Source: Clostridium bovifaecis | GTDB lineage: Bacteria; Bacillota; Clostridia; Clostridiales; Clostridiaceae | Assembly: GCA_009738435.1 (NCBI GenBank) | Contig: CP046522.1 | Location: forward strand, 2,697,249-2,761,248 | Reading direction: 5' to 3' | DNA: 64,000 bases | Part shown: positions 56,539 through 64,000 of the stretch, one piece after another | How positions within the stretch are numbered: the first letter of the stretch is position 1 | Layout of the letters: each line of letters begins with the position of its first letter | The notes under the pieces: model-generated | What the model was told of the DNA's origin: nothing | The model's database searches: none | Seen by the model: the letters and a program-made list of their open reading frames with translations, nothing else | Made by a program: the position numbers and the translations under genes

Positions 56539-57900
56539 CTACTCATTCTCAGAAACGAGTTTTTTTGTACCTCTTACTATTTCACCATTTATGGGTCTAT
56601 AATAGTCATTAGATATTACTTCTGTATTAATTAGCTTTCCATTTTCAAAAGTTTTTCTATATACCTTTACTTTATAACCATTAGAAGAATTCTTAATCAC
56701 TACACTTTCACCCTCTAATCGATTTGGATCATTAGTATATTTAATATCTGGCTGTACTGTGGAAACCTCTGTAGCCATTTCATATGATCTTTTTGTGAAT
56801 GACTCATCAGCGTATATATTAAAATACACCCTTTTATCTTTTGTATATCCTTCGATATAAATAGGCTTATCTAAAGTATTTGTAAACTTTAAATCTATAT
56901 TTCCCCAGTCAACAGTAGCATCTAAACCCTTACCAATATAAGCTAAAGGTAGCGAATGATTTCTCCTTTCGTCAGCTTTGATGTTAGCATGCAGCATAGC
57001 ATTATATAAGGTGCTTGACACCTGACAGATGCCTCCCCCTAAGCCTGATTCTATCTTATCTCCTACAATAACTCCTGCTGCCTTGTATCCTCTTGCACTT
57101 GTACGTTCACCTACTGTTTCATTAAAGCTAAAACTTTCTCCTGGCATAAGAAGAGTTCCATTGATAGCCTTAGTAGCCAGCTCAATATTGTTAATTCTAT
57201 TTGCCGTTGATGTAAAAAAGCTTGTACTAAAAGAAGAAATAGGACTATTAATAGCTGATAGCTTTTCTTGGGTAATTTCTGGAGTAATAGTTTCTATTGG
57301 TACTTCTATTTTTATATGTTCTTGCGAAAGTTCTCCATTAATTTGATCTACAATAGCTTGCTTTAATTTACCCTTTTTTATCTTTGCGCCATCAACTTCA
57401 GGAGTAATTTTTATCTCCCCATTTGTTATAGATATTTTTGCATTTTTAGCTTCTTTGTTTACTTCAGATTCTATCTTATCAACAAATTCATCGATAGGTT
57501 TAGAGTTATATGCAAATTCTAATTTAAATTCTTTCTTTTCTTCACCTTTAATAAGCTTATACTTTTCAATTACGTTTCCTTGCTTTCCATAGCTAAAAGC
57601 TTCTTTTATGACCTCATCAATGTTATATCCAGCTTCAATTTTGTCATAATCTAGTGTGTAAATTTTATCTTTCACTTTAACATCGATTTTCTTTGCAAGC
57701 ACTTGATCACTATATTTTTTCTGTATTAGCTCTTCTACTTCTATAAGTTGCTTTCCGCCTACATTTATGTCTTCTATATAAACTCTCGGATAAACGACAT
57801 CCTTCCAGTTACTTCCCGTAGCATATACATAGCTTCCTGAAATAGTACCTATTGTTAATACTGCTAATACAGTAGTTGTAGCCATTATTTTTTTCCTCAC
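56539..57900 (-). CDS. VanW family exported protein
   Basis: A 453-residue protein: N-terminal signal anchor (~1-27), one peptidoglycan-binding-4 type domain (~35-210), and the VanW domain (~225-355; LMPGESFSFNETVGERTSARGY, GGGICQVSSTLYNAMLHA, RRNHSLPLAYIGKGLDATV). A G5-like end (~375-445) follows. VanW domains occur in glycopeptide-resistance and wall-associated proteins, activity unproven. GTG start at 57900 with AAGGAGGA. Upstream lies an ECF promoter that matches the one of the second sigma operon. Confidence 0.88.
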   Translation of the reverse strand: MRKKIMATTTVLAVLTIGTISGSYVYATGSNWKDVVYPRVYIEDINVGGKQLIEVEELIQKKYSDQVLAKKIDVKVKDKIYTLDYDKIEAGYNIDEVIKEAFSYGKQGNVIEKYKLIKGEEKKEFKLEFAYNSKPIDEFVDKIESEVNKEAKNAKISITNGEIKITPEVDGAKIKKGKLKQAIVDQINGELSQEHIKIEVPIETITPEITQEKLSAINSPISSFSTSFFTSTANRINNIELATKAINGTLLMPGESFSFNETVGERTSARGYKAAGVIVGDKIESGLGGGICQVSSTLYNAMLHANIKADERRNHSLPLAYIGKGLDATVDWGNIDLKFTNTLDKPIYIEGYTKDKRVYFNIYADESFTKRSYEMATEVSTVQPDIKYTNDPNRLEGESVVIKNSSNGYKVKVYRKTFENGKLINTEVISNDYYRPINGEIVRGTKKLVSENE

Positions 57901-58239
57901 AGATATTCCTCCTTTTTAATCCTTCTACAATATACCCCAATACCTTAAAAAAAGTTTTTTGTCCTGTATAAAAGGTTACCCAATTTCATCAGCCTATTTT
58001 TATTAATACTATTGAACTTTTTCCTATCTTTATATTTACAATAATTATGACGATAAAATTAAAGTAATTGTTACACGTTCATAATATTTTTCTTAAAGTA
58101 TTGCTGGAAGAAAAATCTTTTTATGAAACAAATATGCTAAAATTTTCGTCTTATATAAGTAGTATTAATTAGGCTTTGTTTGTAAAATACATTAATATCT
58201 ATTTAAAATAACCTATAAACTGAAAGGAGGTCTATTATT
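57901..58239. other. Divergent intergenic region
   Basis: About 340 bases between the divergent vanW-like and lipoprotein genes. It contains the ECF-type promoter at 58049-58075; otherwise AT-rich with no frame. Confidence 0.5.
58049..58075 (-). promoter_or_regulatory. ECF-type promoter upstream of the vanW-like gene
   Basis: Reverse strand: TGTAAC (58075-58070), 17 bases, CGTC (58052-58049). The surrounding block TTTACAATAATNATGACG is shared with the sigma operon promoter at 47.76 kb. Confidence 0.75.
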
Positions 58240-58983
58240 ATGCGTTTATGTAAAAAATACCCGCATACTAAATGGACAGTTATATCTATTCTACTTGTAA
58301 CTTTAATGACAGGTTGCACCACTTCTAATGGTCAATCAGATAAATCTGCAAACTCTAATAACAATACAGTTACAGATATTAACCCCCCCTCTGATACTAG
58401 TAATTCTGTCTCAAGCACTAAGGCCTTGCCACCTGATACTTCTGACACTCCTACTACTTCTGAAAAGGATTTTGAGAGTGCTTCTAACAATTCTTCTACA
58501 AAAGAAGATTCTACAAATAAACTTTTATCAGATATTATGGAATTAGCTAAAATAGGTAAGGTTATTAGCTGTGATTTTCCTGCTAAAACTACTAATATTG
58601 AAGATATCGAAGAAAAGTGGGGAAAACCTAATGAGACGGATTGGATTGCTGCTGCTAAAGGGGTCTATGCCACATATCCAAAGCATAATATTGCTTTGGG
58701 GTTTAATAAGGGCTCACAAATATTCGAAGTTAGATCTTTCGATAACAAAATAAAAAAAATACCTCTTTCTAAAGTAAAAGAAGTATTTGGAGTTCCTGCT
58801 TATGATGTTAAAGTAGAGGGTGAAGAAATAATTGGTTATGTAGCAAGCAAGGACTTTAAAATATTACTCGTATTCCCTGAACCTACAAAGGAAAATCCTA
58901 ACCCTTTACTAGATCATTATTCTGTTTTTTATCCACGAGGAACTGTCAATCTTATGGCAGATGATCCCGGAAGAGAATGGTGA
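58240..58983 (+). CDS. DUF4309 (YjgB-like) lipoprotein
   Basis: A 247-residue lipoprotein: lipobox LVTLMTGC, a Ser/Thr/Asn/Pro-rich linker (~30-95), then a DUF4309-type domain (~105-247; IGKVISCDFPAKTTNIEDIE, WGKPNETDW, HNIALGFNKGSQIFEVRS). AAAGGAGG precedes ATG 58240. Function unknown; relatives are wall- or spore-associated in Bacilli. Confidence 0.75.
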   Translation: MRLCKKYPHTKWTVISILLVTLMTGCTTSNGQSDKSANSNNNTVTDINPPSDTSNSVSSTKALPPDTSDTPTTSEKDFESASNNSSTKEDSTNKLLSDIMELAKIGKVISCDFPAKTTNIEDIEEKWGKPNETDWIAAAKGVYATYPKHNIALGFNKGSQIFEVRSFDNKIKKIPLSKVKEVFGVPAYDVKVEGEEIIGYVASKDFKILLVFPEPTKENPNPLLDHYSVFYPRGTVNLMADDPGREW

Positions 58984-59053
58984 GTTAATTCATGTTAGAG
59001 GCTGAAGCCCAAGTTAGACGCTAAAGCGAAAGGTTAAAAAGTTAGAAAACAAA
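58984..59053. repeat. GTTAGA/CTAAC-type spacer
   Basis: About 70 bases of short related units (GTTAGAGGCTGAAGCC, GTTAGACGCTAAAGCG, GTTAAAAAGTTAG). It stops exactly where the insertion element begins. Confidence 0.5.
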
Positions 59054-59105
59054 GAACGTCTATAAATTTGTGTAAATTAGAATAGACATGTCAAATTTAA
59101 ATTGG

Positions 59106-59147
59106 AAATTACTACGGGAGCAACTCTTGTAGTAATTTTTATTTTTT
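59106..59147 (+). terminator. Terminator-like hairpin inside the left end of the IS
   Basis: Stem AAATTACTAC / GTAGTAATTT with a 15-base GC-containing loop, followed on the + strand by TTATTTTTT. Confidence 0.7.
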
Positions 59148-59257
59148 GGGGTATTACTAAACAATGGGATGGTATAGGCTTAATACATTATTATATTTTG
59201 TAAAAATACTATTATTATGCATTTATTTTAGAATAAGTACAGGCTATAAATTTATTC

Positions 59258-60477
59258 CTATTGTTCAATCCTATTTTCAAACATTATCGTCAATTGTGCT
59301 AAAGTACTAGACCAATTCTGAGATGGCGAAGTCCATTTTTTCATAATCTGCTCTGTTGCTAAGAATAAAGCTTTTTTTAAGGAATCATCTGTTGGGAAAG
59401 TAGTTCTTATTTTAGTGAATTTCCTTAGTTGTCTGTTGAATCCTTCCAAAGCGTTAGTTGTGTATATTATTCGTCTTATCTCAGGTGGAAAATCAAAGTA
59501 TGTGGATAGATTCTCCCAATTATTACGCCAGGATTGAATAACTATGGAATATTTAGCCCCCAGTTAGCTTCTAGATTATCTAGGCTAGCTAACGCTAATA
59601 TTTCTGTCGAAGCTTGATATACTGATTTTAAATCTTTCATAAATGCTTTGCTATCTTTCGATGCAACATACTTTAAGGAATTCCTAATCTGATGGACTAT
59701 ACAGTTTTGAATATTAACCTCTGGGAAAACAACTTTAATTGCACCTGGGAGACCTTTTAATCCATCCATACAGGCAATTATTATATCCTTAACTCCTCTA
59801 TTTTTTAAGTCGTTGCATACTGTAAGCCAGAATTTTGCTCCTTCTTGTTCACCAACCCATATTCCTAATATATCTTTATAGCCTTTCATATCTAAAGCCA
59901 TACAAACATAGGCTGCTTTATTAACGATCTTATGTTCTTCTTTAACTTTAAAATATAATGCATCCATATATACTATGGGATACACAGGGTCTAACGACCT
60001 ATTTTGCCAAGCGATAGCTGTCTCCATTACTTTATCAGTTATTTTTGAGATCATTGAAGGAGAGATATCTACCCCGTAAAGTTCATCAATTTCTGATTTA
60101 ATATCATCTACAGACATTCCTCTGGCGTATAAGCCTATGACTTTCTTATCAAGTTCATTGCATACAGTTTCATATTTTTTTACAATCTTAGGCTCGAAGT
60201 TTGCATTTCTGTCCCTAGGGACATCAATAGCGGCTTCTCCGAAGCTGGTCTTAATATTCTTTGAGCTGTGACCGTTTCTATAATTCTTATCCCCAACATT
60301 GTTTCTTTCGTATTTCTCTCTTCCGAGATGTTCTTCCATCTCAGCTTCTAAGAATTGTTGAATTATGTTTCCAAATAACCGTTGCATTAACCCATTCTTA
60401 CCTACTAAATCCTCCATGCTTTCGCATTTACTCAGTTCTTTATTTAGATCAATCTGTGGTATATTTAGTCCTCTCAT
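59258..60477 (-). pseudogene. IS256-family transposase, frameshifted
   Basis: The main frame (60477 to 59542, 311 residues; GGAGGGA before ATG) carries the mutator-type N terminus and the first two catalytic Asp residues (VYMDALYFK and ACMDGLKGLPGA). After ANWGLNIP it stops. The C-terminal part continues in another frame (WRNNWENLSTYFDFPPEIRR, TTNALEGFNRQLRKFTK with the catalytic Glu) to a stop at 59258. The break coincides with a run of five C (59557-59561 on the + strand) where six would restore the frame. DDE residues are therefore on separate frames and the copy is inactive unless this is a base-call error. Confidence 0.92.
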
Positions 60478-60545
60478 TTTCTATCCCTCCACAAAAATAT
60501 TTGTAGTTATTACTTCCATAATTGCCAACTGCATATACACAAAAA

Positions 60546-60585
60546 AACGTAGATAGATTTGCATTTACACAAATCTATCTACGTT
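60546..60585. repeat. Perfect hairpin at the right IS end
   Basis: AACGTAGATAGATTT (60546-60560) pairs exactly with AAATCTATCTACGTT (60571-60585), loop 10 bases; the outer arm is the terminal repeat itself. It sits between the outside DNA and the transposase start. Confidence 0.85.
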
Positions 60586-61405
60586 CTCCTCAAATCCAAT
60601 AGCTACTACGAATACTATCCATGAAAACTTCCATCCAGTAGTGAAGCCTATTAAAAGAAAGGCGGCAAAGCTAAATATCCATAGGGCACCAGATATATTT
60701 CCTCTTATCATCATTGATTGAGGACCAAAGTAGTATTGTATCCATTGTTTTTGCCAAGCTTCATCCATTTTTCTTCTGTTCTTCTCAGTTAAACCTAGGT
60801 ATATAAAAACTATTACTGAGATTATAACAAAAGGCATAGAAGTAGCTAAAACCGAAAATAATTCCTGTCCTGAAAAATATACAAATCCTGTTGAAAATGC
60901 TCCAAACATAAGCAATACAGTAGCTAAACAATACATTAACGCTCTTCTTAGTCTCATTCCATAACTGTGCTTTGTCTCTTGAGTTAATCCAAAATACATA
61001 AACAATACTACTGATACCATTGTAAATGGCATTAATGTTCCTAGTGTAGATATCATCTCCTTGCTTTGTAAATAAACAATTCTTGTAGACATTAGTCCGA
61101 ATAATAAAGCCTCTGCTGCAACTATATATGCTATTATATGCTTTTTATCAAGAGCTGTAGTCTTAAAAATATCTTCTTCAATCTTTTCCTTAGATGCCCT
61201 TTTTAAATTTTCAACTAATTCATCCATATCGTCTAAACTTGAAACTGCTTCATTAAATGCCTCATCTTCGTTAATTCTACTTGCAAGTAAATCATTTATC
61301 TTTTCTAGCAAGTTAGCACTTATTTCTCCTTTTAATTCACTTAACTACTTTGTATTATATATTTACAAATAAACTATCTACATATTCTTTTATTCTTTCT
61401 TTCAC
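60565..61405 (-). pseudogene. Permease-prefix-domain membrane protein, broken at both ends
   Basis: The N terminus (GTG 61405 after AGGAGAGG) reads KERIKEYVDSLFVNI, typical of permease prefix domain 1, but frame breaks and stops near 61345-61360 separate it from the rest (ELKGEISANLLEKINDLLAS). The remaining open frame to 60565 encodes the prefix end plus about five helices. Its last eight codons (EENVDRFV and stop) come from the terminal repeat of the IS that inserted at 60586, so the original C terminus is lost. It follows a PadR-type gene by 15 bases, the usual pairing for such membrane proteins. Confidence 0.8.
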
Positions 61406-61420
61406 TTTAATCCTCTCCTT

Positions 61421-61746
61421 CTACAATAATTTATCTATTACTTTTTTTGCGTATTCCCAATCCTTTTTATTGAGGTCATATGCTTCTTCCCCATGTGGTG
61501 TTATTTTATAGTACTTTCTTCTACCGCCTTGAGTTTCATCTCCCCAATAAGATGCTATACTTCCATCTTGTTCTAATCTTCTATAGCTGGAATAAAGTGT
61601 AGCTTCTTTTAGTTCATAAGCTCCTTCACTTTTTCAATTATTTTCTTATATATCTCATAACCATAGCTTTCACCCTCCATTAATATTCCTAGAACTATGG
61701 TGTCGGTATGTCCCCTAAGCAGATCTGACGAAATCTTTCCATTCAC
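61421..61746 (-). pseudogene. PadR-family transcriptional regulator, frameshifted
   Basis: From GTG 61746 (AGGAGG 8 bases upstream) the frame encodes the PadR N terminus (SSDLLRGHTDTIVLGILMEG, SYGYEIYKKIIEK) and then stops. The rest, EGAYELKEATLYSSYRRLEQ, GDETQGGRRKYYKITPHGEE, follows in the next frame to TAG 61421. A five-T run at 61630-61634 (six would restore the frame) marks the break. An intact protein would be about 108 residues and would control the membrane-protein gene downstream. Confidence 0.88.
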
Positions 61747-61869
61747 TTAACTTGCCTCCTTCTATATTGTTCCCTATTCATATCTTTATTTATTTCTTAT
61801 CCACAATTATAATATACATCAAAGTACTGTGTCTATAAATGTACCTTTACAGACGTAATTATATGGTAG

Positions 61870-61903
61870 TAAAAGAACCCATCAAAACTGATGGGTTCTT
61901 TTA
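61870..61903 (-). terminator. Terminator
   Basis: Perfect stem TAAAAGAACCCATCA / TGATGGGTTCTTTTA with a 4-base loop, downstream of the hemerythrin gene. Confidence 0.9.
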
Positions 61904-61942
61904 CACTAAGCTCTGTTTAAGAGTAATGTTGATATTATAAAA

Positions 61943-62330
61943 TTATTTTCCTATAAGCTTGTCACTTTCAAATATATGCTCTACTAACCAATCATTCAGA
62001 AATTGCAGTATGCTAATTATATTCATGTTGATTTTCGTCAATCTTTGAAAAATCTACGTCATTAATTTTCTTTATAAATGCATCATGTGCAACTTTTTGG
62101 GTAAACATTCTTTTATAATTAATACTCTTCATATATTCTTCTTCAGCAGTAAAGTGAAAATTTGTATATTGTTGAAGCTCTTCTATTAGAGTCACTATTT
62201 TATCATATTTATCGATTATAAATTCATCTTTTAGTAAATTATAAGTTTTATCAGCTATTTCGAAAAGAACTTTATGTTGTTCATCAATAAAATCTACTCC
62301 AGTTTTATACTCTTCTTTAAATTCATACAT
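61943..62330 (-). pseudogene. Bacteriohemerythrin, frameshifted
   Basis: From ATG 62330 (GAAGG upstream) the frame reads a hemerythrin domain: GVDFIDEQHKVLFEIADK with the first iron-ligand His, NFHFTAEEEYM with His and Glu ligands, then FTQKVAHDAF, in which the usual HxxxH pair is QxxxH. It ends at 62013 after ENQHEYN; the last helix, NIISILQFLNDWLVEHIFES DK, with the final His and Asp ligands, is in another frame ending at 61943. Hemerythrins bind O2 at a di-iron site and may sense or scavenge oxygen in anaerobes. With one frameshift and one missing ligand it is probably non-functional. Confidence 0.85.
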
Positions 62331-62490
62331 TAAACATTACCTTCTTTCACTATAATATATAGTAATTATTATACATGAAAATTTGAAACCTAACTATATA
62401 TTACCATAATCACAGTATCTAAAGATCTTTTCGTTGAAACTGTATAATAGCAATTAGCTACGTTATTCCAATCCAAGCAACTAATAAAAA

Positions 62491-62527
62491 AATTTCTATG
62501 AATGACAATACTCATTCATAGAAATTT
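62491..62527 (-). terminator. Terminator of the flavoprotein gene
   Basis: Stem AATTTCTATGAATGA / TCATTCATAGAAATT, loop 6; the reverse strand continues TTTTTTATTAG. Confidence 0.9.
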
Positions 62528-62529
62528 TT

Positions 62530-63210
62530 TCAATTCACAACATAAAAGTCTAAGTTAGCTTTTTCTAATAATTCCTTAGTAATAGCTGACAGTTTCATTT
62601 CAGTGGCAATTTCTTTTCCTGCACCTTCTAGAAGTTGAATATAATTAGATATTGCATCTCCTAATTCTTCCTTAGGATTAGTAAGAAGCTTTCCTCCTGT
62701 AGCGTAAATTTCTCCGATTAATTCCATGTGCATCATTTGGGCTGCTCGATTAATCCAAAGTGAGACCACGTCAAATTCAGATCTATCAGAATGACCACAG
62801 CTGGATATCATCATTAGCTTAGGACCTTTTACTTCTGTTAACTTTAATCTTTCACTTCCTTCTTTTACCTCTTTTTGAGAATGAGGACTACCTAGCATTG
62901 TCATTCTATCCATAAAAGTTTTTAACATACCAGAAACATTCCCAAAATATACTGGTGTAGCAAACACGATAATATCTGCCCATCCAAGAAAACCCAACAC
63001 ACTTAGCATATCGTCACTAATCACACATTGCCCTGGACCTCTGTCCCAACATATGTGACACCCTCTACAATGTTGAATCTCTTTTTCAGATAAAAATATG
63101 TTTACAGTTTCTGCTCCCGCTTCTTGCGCTCCTTTTAGAAATGCACTAATCATTACATTAGTATTACTAGCTTCACCTTTAGGGCTCCCGTTAATTACTA
63201 CGATTTTCAT
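62530..63210 (-). CDS. Flavodoxin-fold reductase with Isf-like cysteine motif
   Basis: A 226-residue flavoprotein starting at ATG 63210 (GGAGAGTGAAGG upstream). The FMN loop is NGSPKGEASNTN; PVYFGNVSGMLKTFMDRM is the second FMN contact. Residues around 53-66 read CRGCHICWDRGPGQC, a CX2CX2CX7C pattern like that of iron-sulfur flavoproteins (Isf), which carry a 4Fe-4S cluster next to FMN. Many clostridial relatives keep the motif, and cluster content here is inferred. Probable role: electron transfer or quinone/oxygen reduction. Confidence 0.8.
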   Translation of the reverse strand: MKIVVINGSPKGEASNTNVMISAFLKGAQEAGAETVNIFLSEKEIQHCRGCHICWDRGPGQCVISDDMLSVLGFLGWADIIVFATPVYFGNVSGMLKTFMDRMTMLGSPHSQKEVKEGSERLKLTEVKGPKLMMISSCGHSDRSEFDVVSLWINRAAQMMHMELIGEIYATGGKLLTNPKEELGDAISNYIQLLEGAGKEIATEMKLSAITKELLEKANLDFYVVN

Positions 63211-63234
63211 TCCTTCACTCTCCATTTACTATAT

Positions 63235-64000
63235 TTACTTATACAGCTTTAAAATCTCTCCCTGGCTATCAACCCACATTTGTAAAAGCTCTTTTAAATC
63301 ATCTATTTTCTCTTTATCTGTAGCTCCTTCAACAGGTTTAAGCTTTTCTACAATTTCAAAAGCAAAAGCTTGTTCTCCATATTTATTCCATTCTTCTTGA
63401 AAGCTTTTCACCTTAAATCTACCCAAATTTAATTGAAATTTTATTCCTTCAAATGGCTTATATAAATTTCTGCATATATCCAAAAATGAATATCCTGTCA
63501 TCGTATTATATACCCGAATTATCCCCATTTCTACTTCTTGCTGTTTATAGCTATTAATAAGCTCCTTCTTTCCTGCCTTATCCATAACATTTTCCTCACA
63601 ATTCCTATAATATTTACTTCCATCTTTGTTTCTACTTAAATACCCATAGTCCACCAAGTATCGGCGTATAGTTGCATCATCTTCATAAATAGTTTTAATA
63701 ATCTTTTTTACTTCCTTTTCTGTATACTCTTTATTTGGCTCAAAGAGATTAGCAAACCTTGGCAATAATGCTTTTCTTTTTCCCTCCTTAGCAGGAAAGG
63801 CACGAAGTTTAGGCTGGGTTACTGTTGGCATATCTTCTTGTGCCAATTCCATAACCGCTAAAAAGGCTCTTGCTTGTCTTGCTCTTTCTCTTAAAGCAAA
63901 CCTCATATTTCTTATTGTTGATTCTGTACAAGCAAGCTTACTAGCAATTTCTTTATTGCTATACTTGTTTGATATCATTGCTAAGAGCTCTTTTTGAATT
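63235..64000 (-). CDS. DUF2087 regulator with degenerate GIY-YIG-like C terminus (cut by window edge)
   Basis: The frame is open through the right edge; about 255 residues are visible. N-terminal HTH (YSNKEIASKLACTESTIRNM, LuxR-like), then a DUF2087 domain (KALLPRFANLF, YTEKEVKKIIKTIYEDDATI, YLVDYGYLSR), then a C-terminal stretch GIIRVYNTMTGYSFLDICRN, QEEWNKYGEQAFAFEIVEKL, which looks like the GIY-YIG nuclease fold with its catalytic residues lost. Likely a transcription regulator; target unknown. It precedes the flavoprotein gene by 24 bases on the same strand, so the two probably form an operon. Confidence 0.8.
   Translation of the reverse strand, partial: IQKELLAMISNKYSNKEIASKLACTESTIRNMRFALRERARQARAFLAVMELAQEDMPTVTQPKLRAFPAKEGKRKALLPRFANLFEPNKEYTEKEVKKIIKTIYEDDATIRRYLVDYGYLSRNKDGSKYYRNCEENVMDKAGKKELINSYKQQEVEMGIIRVYNTMTGYSFLDICRNLYKPFEGIKFQLNLGRFKVKSFQEEWNKYGEQAFAFEIVEKLKPVEGATDKEKIDDLKELLQMWVDSQGEILKLYK

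Larger units (their letters stand above)
59054..60586 (-). mobile_element. IS256-family insertion sequence (inactive copy)
   Basis: Terminal inverted repeats are visible: left GAACGTCTATAAATTTGTGT (59054 on) and right, on the reverse strand, GAACGTAGATAGATTTGTGT (60586 down), continuing AAAT on both; 20 of 24 positions match, with the TTTGTGTAAAT block typical for the family. Length about 1.53 kb. No 8-9-base target duplication is seen (left flank GAAAACAAA, right flank TCCTCAAAT). The right end lies inside a host gene. The transposase is frameshifted. Confidence 0.8.

Noticed and set aside
57029..57346. Forward ORF opposite the vanW-like gene
   Set aside because: Antisense shadow of a clearly coding frame.
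57949..57985. TTTTTTGTCCTGTATAAAAGG as another RAYT arm
   Set aside because: Only GTCCTG is shared; the rest of the arm does not match.

Overview
The window is AT-rich, low-GC Gram-positive DNA, best explained as a chromosomal segment of a spore-forming, motile, anaerobic Clostridium (sensu stricto) or close relative. Pointers are AGGAGG-type ribosome sites, frequent TTG/GTG starts, a spore-cortex deacetylase (PdaA), YetF/DUF1657 genes, MotAB with two chemoreceptors, a clostridial thioredoxin reductase-like/glutaredoxin/peroxiredoxin set, and no respiratory genes. No rRNA, tRNA or CRISPR array was seen.

Layout. 0-9 kb: YhaM-type nuclease (cut by the left edge), MORN-repeat protein, Na+/H+ antiporter, a mobile-element graveyard (2.8-3.5 kb), MprF, a polysaccharide deacetylase and MnmA. 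9-13 kb: a frameshifted AI-2E-family permease, a YceG-like protein and a frameshifted RAYT (REP-associated tyrosine transposase) flanked by palindromes. 13-18 kb: peroxide-detoxification operon with a Fur/PerR-like box, DUF3892, a YetF/DUF1657 cluster and a sulfite-oxidase-like molybdoprotein. 18-25 kb: nucleoside catabolic operon deoC-deoB-punA-pdp-nupC behind a damaged LacI-type regulator. 26-31 kb: c-di-AMP riboswitch with LysM/SleB hydrolase, DUF3189, MsrB, stand-alone rpsN, SpeD, PdaA. 31-36 kb: fructose operon fruR(frameshifted)-fruK-fruA with a phased operator, then a second YetF. 36-45 kb: rRNA methyltransferase, chemoreceptors, MotAB, first ECF sigma/anti-sigma pair. 45-58 kb: second ECF sigma/anti-sigma pair, NagZ, truncated DUF368 protein beside UppP, a Bce-type antibiotic-sensing/export module and a VanW protein. 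58-64 kb: lipoprotein, IS256-family element, and decayed permease-prefix, PadR and hemerythrin genes, then an Isf-like flavoprotein and a DUF2087 regulator cut by the right edge.

Themes. (1) A repeat family with core GGGGTCAGGACACAATTTTT occurs nine times in the first 27 kb, four times as a near-perfect hairpin; two hairpins flank the RAYT gene, which makes it the likely mobiliser. (2) Much of the window concerns the envelope: MprF, UppP, the DUF368 remnant, Bce module, VanW, NagZ, deacetylases and the riboswitch-controlled hydrolase. The second ECF sigma gene and the VanW gene share the same promoter (TGTAAC-N17-CGTC), so VanW is probably in that sigma factor's regulon. (3) Two genes (mprF and a DUF3892 gene) have no ATG/GTG/TTG at the expected start but an ATA at ideal distance from a good ribosome site. 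(4) At least eight genes carry frameshifts and two or three more are truncated; both sugar-operon repressors are hit while their operons stay intact. Several frameshifts lie in short homopolymers, so assembly error must be separated from real decay, but the 10-bp deletion in the LacI gene and the IS-truncated gene look real.
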